From Rodentolepis nana (taxonomy: Eukaryota; Platyhelminthes; Cestoda; Cyclophyllidea; Hymenolepididae), in the NCBI GenBank assembly GCA_900617975.1, contig UZAE01012164.1, positions 1-55,977 on the forward strand: DNA of 55,977 bases, given 5' to 3'. The notes beneath the pieces are model-generated. The model ran no database searches. It was not told where the DNA came from and saw only the letters and a list, made by a program, of their open reading frames with translations. The position numbers and the translations under genes were made by a program. Positions 24,221-34,796 of the stretch are shown here, in pieces. Each line of letters opens with the position of its first letter. Positions within the stretch are counted from its first letter, which is position 1.

Positions 24221-25111
24221 CTACACCTCATTCCGTCCGCATTCATTCTTCCCCCTCTCCCTTACATTCATCCCCTCGCCCTTTCCACCACCACTTCATT
24301 ATCTTTTTTGATTATATTATTATTAGTAGTAGTATTACTATTTGAGCACGCGTTTTGTGTAAAAGAAGACTCGATTGCTTCATTTTTGGTAATTGTGCAT
24401 TCCATTTATGCTGTTGCTATTATTGACGAAAATTAGTACGCGTGCTTTTTCTATCCACCGATCGATGGATTCATATTTACTAGAAGCCTATTAGTAAAGT
24501 ACAGTTGAATTTGGTTGAAATTGTTTTGCATTGTTCATGGAGCTCGGGTCGGGTGTTTAGAGTTCACCCATATTAGAAAATTATTGAACACAACAACACT
24601 TTCACAGAGAGTGATTTGTTTATATCTGAAGTGCGTTCAGTTTATGTGAATGTGGGTGCAGATCAGCTGGAAGATTTGTGCTTGTAGTATCTAATAGATG
24701 CAAAGCTGTTGAGGTAGCTGCCTGCACGTAATGTAAAACACATAGGGACTAAGATCTAACATTGTGGCTTTTAGTAAGGAGACCTCAGTGATGAGTTTGC
24801 TGGTTTACCGGGGTCTGCATTCAAGCTTTTCCAAGATCTCACTCCCTATCAGCTACGAATAAGCTTTAAAGATCCACTGAGCGTTCTCCGTGAAACCGAT
24901 GCAACCCCGACTGACATTTGCCAAATGCGGTTTTAGATGCAAATGTTTATGTCAGCCAAATTTCCACATATTACCTCTGCTTCACTGAGAAATAAAAAAT
25001 TGCCGGCAAGCACAGTCGTCGGAGCATTTTCAAACGGTAGCTTACTATACGCCCAGGGATGCTGGAGATTAATAATGTTCCAACTGTTGATCATTATTAT
25101 TATATAATTCT
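24221..25111. other. 3' flank of TMEM120-like gene, convergent intergenic spacer
   Basis: No gene seen. Begins with a C/T-rich 3' UTR-like stretch, then ATT/AGT microsatellite-like sequence near 24,315-24,343. The TMEM120-like and SPNS-like genes converge here, tail to tail. Confidence 0.55.
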
Positions 25112-25457
25112 CTATTATATTTTATTTATTTATACCAAATGGAAAGCGTTTTGATAGTTACCATTAGCCCTTTAGTTGAGTTCAAGCTTCACAGAGGGGA
25201 AAGAACATCAAAGTGAAAAAAATTCGAGAGAGAGGGGGGGGGGAGGAACAGAAGTGTTTCAAAGATGTAAAAGAGACAGACACAAAGGAAAAAAGTGAGG
25301 TGAGTACTGTGTATGGGTCGAATATGATATAGAGTGGGGTCATGGCAGTTTGAAGTCAGAAGTCAACTGCCGGTTTATAGACTTTTGCCGCATGATTTTA
25401 CGTTGCCCAAGGTTCACCACGTGGAGGTAAATCTATCGCACACCACCTATTATATTT
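25112..25457 (-). repeat. SINE-like repeat copy I with target-site duplications
   Basis: Element about 25,123-25,446 on the minus strand, between CTATTATATTT at 25,112-25,122 and the same 11-mer at 25,447-25,457. The tail reads TTATTTATTTATACCAAATG. The donor-like motif of the head is mutated here (GAGGTAAATC). It lies between two convergent genes. Confidence 0.92.
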
Positions 25458-25640
25458 AATTATAAGTAGAAAAAACGGCTCAGATCAAAGTTATTTTATT
25501 TAAATTTGAAGAAAAATAAAAGTACTAATAATAGGTTTATGTATTTGAAATCCTTCGAAAAATCACAGCATTCGATCATTGGTTAAATAAAAAGGAATTA
25601 TATCCTCAATACAATTAAGTGGATTGCATGTAATAAAATT

Positions 25641-25646
25641 TTTATT
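25641..25646 (-). terminator. Poly(A) signal of the SPNS-like gene
   Basis: AATAAA on the minus strand begins 7 nt after the TGA stop at 25,656-25,654, so the 3' UTR is probably very short. Confidence 0.6.
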
Positions 25647-25653
25647 CATTCGG

Positions 25654-28600
25654 TCAAGCGACAGTGGACTGATGACTTTCAAAAGAGAGGAACGGAGTGG
25701 TTTGAGAGGTGCTTCCATAATTTTGACAAGATAAGCGTCTTTGTGGATCTGAGTGTACCTCCGATTCATATACATCGAATTGCTCAACTCGAGAAGCTTA
25801 AGAGAAAAAAGTCACTTAAATAATGCGCCTACTTAAGTCAAATCAGTAGATAATAAAATAAATTGCGTGTATATTTATATCAAATAGGTATAACAAACGT
25901 ACCATCGATGATAAATTGGACACTCGCCTTAGCAGATTCAAGGTACCACGATGCACAGAGGAATAGAAAGCCAGATATAATGCATATGTAGACATTTATA
26001 AATAGTGCTCGTTGCATGCCGAGATAGCGTGAATATAATGAATTTGGTACAGTTTGAGAATCGGCGATCTAAAGAAAGTCAGTTAGTAGGATTTTCGTGG
26101 TTGAAAAGTTAGAAAAATTAAAGGATTTACCAAGCCGATGACTAAAGGACTGATTGCGTCTCCGAGAGCATGAGTAACGAGCATTTGAAATGCATTTGCA
26201 GTGGCCCGTCGAGTTGGCATTACAACCGACTGAAATAAGCAGAGAATAGCCTTAAAAAACCATTGAGGACTGTATTTGACCGACTAAAATTTATGACACC
26301 ACAACTCCGCTTGCTCTGAATATATTTAGTCGGTCTTTGCATCTGTAAGTATAGATAAAAATATTTGCGACGATCAACAGACTATAAAATGTGTAGCACT
26401 AAGACACCACAACAATCACTATTTAATTTCCTTCCCTCAAACACAAATACTGACACTTGAACTTCGTAGGAGTTTAATTATCGGTATACATCTGAGAGGA
26501 CATATGAAAGGCATAAGACTGCAGGTGGATTCCAAACTCAATGAAATGGACGTTTAATAGAAATAAAAAAAACTCAACTGCCATGATCAACCAACTTATT
26601 CTTGAGCACTGTGGAACGTGTTACAAATAAGGAACGACGAAAGAACATTAAAGTATTGAAGTCATTTAGATGTGCGAAGGAAAGACATGAACTCCTATTC
26701 ACATAGTCATTTCCCTTATCCCGCAATTCAATGCTATTTTACTTTACTCTCCTTGATACTACAATTTATTCCAAGACTGATAATAGAAAGCTATTTGGAG
26801 ATTAAATGACGATAAGCAAGCAATGGAGTTAGCGTTGCAGAAGAACCAATCAAAACGCTCTTTCGATACTTGATAACTCACAGTAGCTTAGCTCTTAGAT
26901 TGGGAGTAAAGATATGGAAATAGAAAATATTGAAAAGCTTTCCAGATATTTCGAGATACTCGTCAGAAGTGTTCTGTGGCAAAACTTCTCTATCCTTGCT
27001 TATTTGGGATTTGGGGGGTCACCTCTATTAAGTATAACAATTTTATTTATAGTAGAAGCATTTATTCAATATGCCATACAGTTGATACCAGGGAGAACTC
27101 TTTTCACTCAAGTGCGTAATAATCATCTGTGAGGCTCAAGGAATTCTGTACCTGTTCCTAGTATATAATGCATAATTCGTTGGTTCTAGGAGCCTTTATT
27201 GAAAAACATTTTCTGATAATTATACCTCCATAGTACGTAACTTTAAAGAATTCATAAAGGAATAAATATTGATTCGTTTGAAAAAAAACAACTACATCCA
27301 AAGTCTATTCGCTTTTCAAGGCAATAAAAAATTAAAAAGCATTTAAAAACTATTTAAAGAACAAATCATTGCTCCTTAAAAACTCTGATGTCCAAGTAGT
27401 TCGCGCGAGATGTGATAAACTTCTAATTATGAAACACAGGCTGAGAATGCATCCCTGCTCAGAAAGCAACAAACGAGAGAATACAAAATTAATTTGTCGT
27501 AAATTTGCAAGGAGCAAGCATTTCATTTCTTATTGATACATTATGTGACAAAATTGTGCCGAAACAGGTCGCGAGCAGATAATTGAAACTAAGACCTGCC
27601 GATAAAAATCTGACGATCTAGCTTTTTTTAGAAAAATTATAGGTGCTACGACTTTCACATTATTTGGAGTTAAACTAAAATTAAGTCAAGCTGAACGTGA
27701 TAAGCTAATATAGGAGTTATTCTAACATAGGAATTGAAACCGAAAAGTCCGACATACCATTGTCATATCTGATATCAGAGCCCAGTTCAGACACATGAAA
27801 AACTGCCCAATAAAGACGGAGGTCACACAGAGATAAAAGTTGTAGATTGGAAAGACCAGTCCAGCAAAAATAAACGGTGAAGAAATCAATAATCCACCAC
27901 CACATATATAGGTGTCAACACAAACTGAGTAAACTCGCAACTTTTTGGCCATCGCAGTGCCCACAATAACTCCAAAAAGTCCAGCGAAACAAGCGCTCAA
28001 ACCGAAAAGCAGAGCAACCCTAAAAGAGAAAATGAAAATAAAACGATATAAACTTACGGATAAGCTGAAGCGGATCCACTAATCCGTGCATTAAGAGCAT
28101 CTTGAATATAGTCAACAGAAAACCAGGAAAGTGAGCCCAAAACAAAGCAATTTCCTGTGAAACCCAAAGAGAGAAGAAGGAAGCAACGATTTGATGAAAG
28201 ACTTTTAAGGTCAGCAAACCAGGAAGTGGTGTGCAAATGGAAAGCGCCATCAGCCCGCCCACGAGGTGGATCTGTGTGAAAGATCCCTAAAGCAACAACA
28301 CAAAACAACCCCAAAATAGGAGTAATTCGGAGCGACCAGGCCCAATTGCCAGTGGCGTTTGCGATAGTCGAACCGAAAATAAAACCAAGCCCACTGCAAA
28401 GGAAAAGATTATTGATTTAAAAAGTTACAAACCTTCCAACAGGAACAGCAAAATAGAAAATTCCAAGAACGGAGGTGCGAGCGTTTCCAACAAAAAGATC
28501 CGTCAAAATAGTAGGCGCTAGGGTGGAGTAACTGGCCTCGCCTACCCCAACGACGCATCGAAGGAATAGAAATAGTCCGAATTTCTACGAAATAAATCAT

Positions 28601-29038
28601 TACTAAACAAGAACTACATCTGATGGAACAAATGAGCTGACGAATGCAAAGAGGGTCCAAACTGAGAGACCAATGATCATTAGATACTTCCGTTTCCACC
28701 GATCACCCAAATAGCCAAAAACGGGACTTAAACACATGTAGGATATAATAAAAGATGTTTGCAAGAGACCTAGTCTCTTACTGTCAATGTGGTAAAAGTC
28801 ACGAATCATATCAGGAATGCCTATAATTTATGCAAATAAACAAATGATTTACAATACCTGCGATCGTAAACCTATCCATATAATTGAGAAGATTGATACA
28901 AAATAGTAAAATGACAGAGATCGAATCCGGATTATCAATGCCCAATCTGTGGCGAATGCGCCTCCAAAAAGAGAACCTCTGAAGGATATCGACGTTTTCA
29001 TCATTGGCATCACCTGTGATTGCTATATAATCAACCAT
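25654..29038 (-). CDS. SPNS: Spinster-type (SPNS) MFS lipid/sphingolipid transporter
   Basis: Eight exons on the minus strand: 29038-28858, 28820-28618, 28584-28433, 28393-28058, 28019-27758, 26229-26131, 26068-25903 and 25796-25654. All are GT-AG and phase-consistent, giving 513 residues (human SPNS1 is 528). The first four introns are only 33-39 bp. Family hallmarks: NYMDRF in TM1 (52-57), [10 protein letters not shown] loop (96-105), [14 protein letters not shown] in TM4 (Arg137, Glu144), DPPRGR after TM6, MNWA-like [10 protein letters not shown] near TM10 and [12 protein letters not shown] at the start of exon 6. The C-tail is hydrophilic. Animal SPNS1 exports lysophospholipids from lysosomes and SPNS2 exports sphingosine-1-phosphate; which role applies here is not visible. 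It is divergent from RPS7 across 1.4 kb. Intron 5 (1.5 kb) holds nothing I recognise. Confidence 0.94.
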
Positions 29039-30447
29039 TTAATACAGCTGACCCATGCAATTCAAAATTTTACCGAAAAAGAATGAATGAAAACAAAAGG
29101 TTATTAAAAAGAAAACATTTAAGAAAATCTTACACTATTGCTTCTATTTTAACGTTATTAGAATGATTAAAAAATCAATAGCTTAATTGCAATATTTTTT
29201 ATGATTTTAAAAGTCTTTTTATTTATCAATGTTATAGGAATAAATAGCAAACATAGATAACGGCTAAAATTACTTAAATGTACTGCATCATTTGAAATAA
29301 ATTACCATTTAAAAGCCTTAGCGTAATCGTTTTTAACACTTGCTAAATAGAATAAAATGGAGGATACTGCGTTATAAATTGAAAATAAAATATAACCTGC
29401 CTCAAAAGATGTTATTTTCTTTAAATGGCTTTCATTTTTAACTGCATTTTGAGAAATTTTCACAAAATTCCCAATTCAATGTATTTTAATATTAATGCTT
29501 CCGATTCGTATGTTTATACGTGTAATTAAACCAAACCAAAAAGGTTGATTAAGCCAATGCTCATTTTAACCACAATTCTGAATAATTCTAAAGCTTGTTT
29601 ATAACGAATTAAAAAAACAGTTTTGGCTTTTAAATAAAAAATGTACTGTACTTCATTATGGATGTATTCCAATTCGAATCAATTATGAGCAGCTATAATA
29701 TGATCTAGTGCAATTAGTCCCAAATAAAAACAAGAATATTTTTAAGTGATTCTTAAACTCAGTCAATCAAATCTATGGACAAAGATGGATTATAAAATGA
29801 AGAAATAATTTTTTATTTGAAAGCCATAAAAATGGCAAAACGATACAAAAATAACTGAAATTCGCCTAATGAATTAAGGAAATCACCGTTCTGAGGTACC
29901 CGAATTTCTGGTGTTTACCAAAGTTAAAGGGTAAATAACTAAATTTCCTTAAGGCAAATTTTCTTCAGAACCAAATATAAATCATATATCTTGCTTAGTT
30001 AGTTATATTTTCACTTATTGTTCAAAATTAAAATGAGAGTTTGTTGAGAGTGGAATTCGTTTCCATGGGTACAAAGTCAGTTCCGTGATATGTGAACATT
30101 AAAATTTATAAAAATAAAAAATCTCTATGAATATATAAACTAATTTGAAAAACCTTAAATAATATTGATGTTTCTTGACAATTTTACAATCAAAAAAAAT
30201 TGAGTTACTCTGCCATTTCGATCATTCGAAACAAAAATAAACATATATTTATTATATGGTGATGAATATACTCCAAAGTAAAGAAAATTAATTCCATCAG
30301 TTAATGATAGTGATACATCATATAAACTCATGAAATAGGTTAAATTTTTAGCAAAATTCCTATTGTTTTAAAATATGCTAATTTCAGCATGCCGCGCCAC
30401 TTGGTAGTACACGATATAAGTGTGTGCTTGGTTTGTTGTTTGCAAGA
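29039..30447. promoter_or_regulatory. Shared 5' region between divergent SPNS and RPS7 genes
   Basis: Very AT-rich 1.4 kb with no gene. It must contain the promoters of both head-to-head genes. No clear TATA, CCAAT or initiator motif could be singled out. The 50-odd bases before the RPS7 ATG are the least AT-rich part. Confidence 0.4.
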
Positions 30448-31088
30448 ATGGTTCTTTCTAAGTTAATGAAACCCGATAAAACTCCACCTACACCCTTGGA
30501 GGAGGAAATTCATGCTACTCTTGTAGATCTACAAGGGCACGAGGATGTTTCGGATGCCTTCAAAATGCTATACTTCTGTGGCGCTAAGGTGAGCATTTTT
30601 TAAAGATAACCCTATAGGAATTCGAAATCGGTCACGAAAAAGCCATTGTAATTTTCGTCCCTGTAAGTCAACTCCGCACATACAACCAATTGAACAATCG
30701 TTTGGTTGGCGAATTGGAAAAAAAGCTTCGTGGTGCTCAAGTTTTCATTGTTGCCTTCAGACGCATCATCAACAAGCCCAAAAGAAATTGCAGGAGCAAT
30801 CCGAAGCAAAAAAGACCACGAAATCGCACACTTACCTCCGTTCATGAAAACATACTGAAAGACGTTGTGTACCCTGCAGAGATCGTTGGAAAGCGTGTTC
30901 AACACAAAGTTGACGGAAGCAAACTAATAAAGTGCCAGTTGGATGTTTCCCAAAGAAACTATGTTGAGCATAAGGTAATCTTGAGTCATTAAACCTTATT
31001 TTTTCTTTAGCTTAAAACGATTTGTGGCCTTTATAAAACGCTTACTGGAAAGGATGTAGCTATCGAGTTCCCTGAATGGGTTTTGTAA
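30448..31088 (+). CDS. RPS7: 40S ribosomal protein eS7
   Basis: Three exons, 30448-30588, 30618-30974 and 31011-31088, give 191 residues (human 194). The first intron is only 29 bp and the second 36 bp; both are phase 0. Family features: N-terminal LEEEIHATLVDLQ-type helix, NNRLVGELEKKLRG-like block, VFIVAFRRIINKPKR, RNRTLTSVHENIL, ending in KDVAIEFPEWVL. It is a structural component of the small ribosomal subunit and acts in late pre-rRNA processing. The ATG context is AAGAATGG. Highly conserved and intact. Confidence 0.98.
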
Positions 31089-31090
31089 AC

Positions 31091-31096
31091 AATAAA
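31091..31096 (+). terminator. Poly(A) signal of RPS7
   Basis: AATAAA begins two bases after the TAA stop, implying a very short 3' UTR. Confidence 0.75.
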
Positions 31097-33638
31097 TGAT
31101 CTAAAAAGGTTGAAATTTTTTGAGCTTCCGCATAATGGGAATAATTGTAATTATTGACTATTTAAAAACCTCTGTTTCGTATTTTTGCAGCTTTTTCTAT
31201 ATGAATATAAATTATATAAGCACTTTTAAAGACGGCTAGTGTGTTGAGTGCCTCTGCTTTTCTTAGGTAAGTTCGGATCTATGTTGCGCATACATTCGTT
31301 GCATTACGTATTGCTGTCGGATTTTTTGTTGATTGCGGTACAGTTGCGTGAATGCATTTATATTCTATTTGATATTAACTATTTGGCGTTCTCAGGGTAG
31401 TACAATTATTTTTAAAAATAAACTCCATTCGGAACTATTGCAATTTGAATATGTTCAAAATGTTCATAGCTTATCACGTCGGCTGCTGTGAGTCATGGTT
31501 ATTTCAAATCCTATGTATTATGATATTTATAAGTAGCCAATTAGTTGACTTCGCCTTCCAAAGTGGCTGTTGATGATCATAAATATAGGCTTTTGACTAG
31601 TTAACGGTAGTTCATTATTTGACTTATAGCTTCCCAGTGTCTTAGTTTCTATTGTCTTTAGGACTTGACTCCGGCGATGTTATGAGTTTGCCTCACTTTT
31701 GATATGTGCCATTGTACGAAATGTTCTTTGCAGGTCACAACAAATTTATTAACGCGGCAGCACTGATAGATAGGTAATATTAAATGATCCGGGTGAACCA
31801 ATGCTCAGTTTGCAATTAACTAACAAACTATGGGACTTTTAATGTTCTTGTCAGTTGAACCGAAGTTGTATTTTTTTCTAAAGGACAATTATGTCAAAGC
31901 TGTATGTGGCCCGATTATGGGTTGCCATATCATTGCCTAGTCTTTGGAATGGTGTAAACCTTTTTTCAGCACTTTTGGGTCGCCGGTGGCCTAAATTACA
32001 TTAGCCGCTTAGTTGATATTTAGCGTACTTAGACTCGACTTTCAGTTATATCTTGCTGTTTTTGCGACAATCATTTCATGGCCCACAGGAGTGGCGTGAT
32101 TACGAGATATTTTTCAGGCTGCAAATTTCTTGGTCGTTTCCTTTCACCGACAAATAACATACTGGAGGTTTTTAGTTGATCTTGCATCTATTGATATCTT
32201 ATTTTATTAGTAGTCGTTTTTAATCTGTTGTCAATGCTCGTTTGACTCAAGTGAGTTTCTACAGTCAAATAATCTATTCATTCCAGGGGTGGGAAAGCGT
32301 CACTTCAGTAGTCAACGACGGCGCTAATCAGAAGCGATGTCGTCTCTTTGAAGACGTGGGTTATAATGAATTGAGATTGGGGTAGATTATTCATAGGCAT
32401 GGGTGATGCATTGGTCACTGAGTATGCAAGTCAAGTGTCAGCTTCCCACAGGAACATAGCACGACGAGAGAGAGAATGGGAGGTTTATCGATGCCATTCT
32501 TTTATAGATGGGCATAGAGTGAAGAGGCTTTTAGCCATGTCAGAGACAGTCATGTAAAAAGGCAATCAGTGGTAATACAATGGCGTCTTGGTTCGTGCTA
32601 TTCAATCTTGTTTAGAAAAAATTAATGATTTGATAAGAATAAGACATTTCGGTGACAAAATGGTCATGTTTAAGGAAAATATATGGATCGATGTAGTTTT
32701 TAGGAAGTTAATCTGATCAAACAAGTATAGATCCACAGGTTTAACCAAGTTAAAACTAGACAATATTCGAACATTATGCGAAGGTCTGGGAATCCTTTGA
32801 CTTTTAGATATTAATTTTAACTATACGATCCCATTGGATGTTCATTTAAACAAGTAAAGGTGCCTGAATTTTCAATACACAGGAGTATAGGTATTGACAT
32901 TGAATTGATAGTTCATTGCTTAAGCAAATTATGCATGGATTAATAAACCAAGGCATCAATATACTATCGTATTCCAAATTCCCAGCAAAAATTCCTATTG
33001 AAAAGTAGGGTGCCTTGGAATGAACTTCCCAATGAAGAGTCAAGCTGATACTCAAGCAATTCCATTTTTGAAGCTTCAAAATGGTACTCTAAGACTTAAC
33101 TAAATTTGTTGAGACTATTTCTATTTTGCAGATTTACATCATGCAGTTCTAATGAAAGTAAAATAGCGATTTCGAGATGTGTCAACAGTAGAAATTTCGA
33201 TGCATTAACTTCTCAAAATGATCATTATGAACCACTCAATCAATAAAATAGTTATTAAATTAATGCTACTACGTTCGATAAAAGCCTATTTAGCATTACC
33301 AATATAATTTAATATTTATTAATTTAAATATAAATTAAGGCATCTTAATTCGTTATTTGTGTCAATCTGTAATAAATTCAATATGGGATATTACTGAATC
33401 CAAGTGCTTTATTTTCAATATCCAGAAAATTTCTATTACAATAGAATAAAATAAACTCAAAATCAATCCTCGTTAATTAAATATTATGAGATGGGAAATG
33501 AACACAAGCGTGTTAATTAAAAATAAAAATCCTTTCTAGCGTCGAAAATTGTGTATTAGAGTTAAGTTCTCTTTCGGTGCAATTTTCAATTAAACAATCT
33601 CCAACTGGTGGTCCCATCCTTTAATTTGGTTAGTCCTC
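31097..33638. other. Intergenic DNA between RPS7 and PCGF
   Basis: About 2.5 kb without a supportable gene. A motif TGATGCATTGGTCACTGA near 32,403 faintly recalls a tRNA A-box but lacks a convincing B-box. The stretch before 33,638 should hold the PCGF promoter. Confidence 0.5.
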
Positions 33639-34590
33639 ATGGAGGAACCACCTCTGATTGAACAAATAGATCTTGTTAGTCTCAATTCTCACCTAACATG
33701 CAAATTATGCCATGGATATCTTATTGACGCCGTGTCTATAACTGAATGTCTTCATCCTTGTAACAATCTGTTCATGTTAATCATTTTTAGTTTGTAAGTC
33801 TTGTATTGTTAAACATTTGACTGTTAAAAATACATGTCCAGAGTGTGGAATAATCATCCACCAAAGTCATCCCTTAAATTATATAAGGTAATTAATTTTG
33901 TTGCTCTTCAATGTCTCAGTGCTGATCGAACCCTACAAGATATTGTTTACAAGATAGTCCCCAATCTTAAGGAAATTGAAAGGAAAAATCGGTCCGATTT
34001 CTACCGATCAATTGGTCGATCTCCACCCCCGAACGAAGGTATATTACTGAATGTTTTTCACTTACTTCTAGATCTTATTAATGAGTACAAAGCCTTAAGT
34101 ATTAGGCAAAACACAGATGGTAGAAGTAAAAATATTTCCAGTGATAATCACAATTCTGATCCCAACTTTCATCGAGATGACGACTGCGTTCACGTCAAAT
34201 TAGAATCTGGTTCTGAGTCCTTAAAATCCCTCCGTCTTAAGTACTTGCGGATTTCATCCAAAGCTACGGTTACACATCTGCGAAAATTTGTTGCGTTAAA
34301 CATTTTCGACGACATTTCAAGATTCAAGGAGGTATTTTGTTTTTATTTTATATAATACCCAAATTTAGATTGATCTTTTTATCCTCAATAGTGAAACCGG
34401 TACGTTTCTAGGCCGAGATCACGTTCTCAAGTTTGTACAGGTTGTTTATTGGAATGACGTAAGTTGAAAATAGGCTTACTAATTTTGTTAAACATCAATT
34501 AATTTTTTGTTTCTACTGATTTATTTAAATTTTGTCCTAAAGGATAACCCAATGCCTCTCGAATATCGACATCGAACGAAGGTAGTGTGA
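33639..34590 (+). CDS. PCGF3: Polycomb group RING finger protein, PCGF3/5 type
   Basis: Exons 33639-33759, 33791-33887, 33920-34331 (or 33920-34038 plus 34072-34331), 34369-34458 and 34543-34590 give 255 residues, or 244 if a 33-nt candidate intron is removed. The RING finger is complete: Cys21, Cys24, Cys37, His39, Cys42, Cys45, Cys56, Cys59. It is followed by HQSHPLNYI and DRTLQDIVYKIVPNL, which mark the PCGF3/5 subgroup. The middle (about 120-160) is hydrophilic. The C-terminal RAWUL ubiquitin-like domain contains ATVTHLRKFVA, GRDHVLKFV and a final LEYRHRTK. Such proteins pair with RING1/RING2 in non-canonical PRC1 to monoubiquitinate histone H2A. The tiny introns have good acceptors. PCGF3 versus PCGF5 cannot be decided. 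Confidence 0.93.
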
Positions 34591-34642
34591 TCACCTCCCC
34601 CTATCTTGTTTAATTTTTCTCTATTTGTACAGTTCTTTTTTA

Positions 34643-34648
34643 AATAAA
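34643..34648 (+). terminator. Poly(A) signal of PCGF
   Basis: AATAAA about 53 nt after the PCGF stop and about 150 nt before the CLC start codon. Confidence 0.65.
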
Positions 34649-34739
34649 GACATTTTGTGTAAATATTGTTCTTCATTCTCTCCCCCCCCCCACCCCCCAC
34701 CACCTTCAGGCTCTATTTGGCTTACTATGATGTGAATTT

Positions 34740-34749
34740 TATATTACAG
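34740..34749 (+). promoter_or_regulatory. Candidate 3' splice or trans-splice acceptor upstream of CLC
   Basis: TATATTACAG, 47 nt before the CLC ATG at 34,797, with a second AG after CACCTTCAG at 34,709. No donor is obvious between the PCGF poly(A) signal and this site, so it could accept a spliced leader. This is inferred. Confidence 0.35.
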
Positions 34750-34796
34750 GTTTATTGTTGCCAAATTTGAACTCTTTAAAACTTAGTTCTTGTCAA

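Noticed and set aside
30612..30905. 97-codon frame antisense to RPS7
   Set aside because: It mirrors the strongly conserved RPS7 exon 2, so its openness is a by-product of the sense codons.
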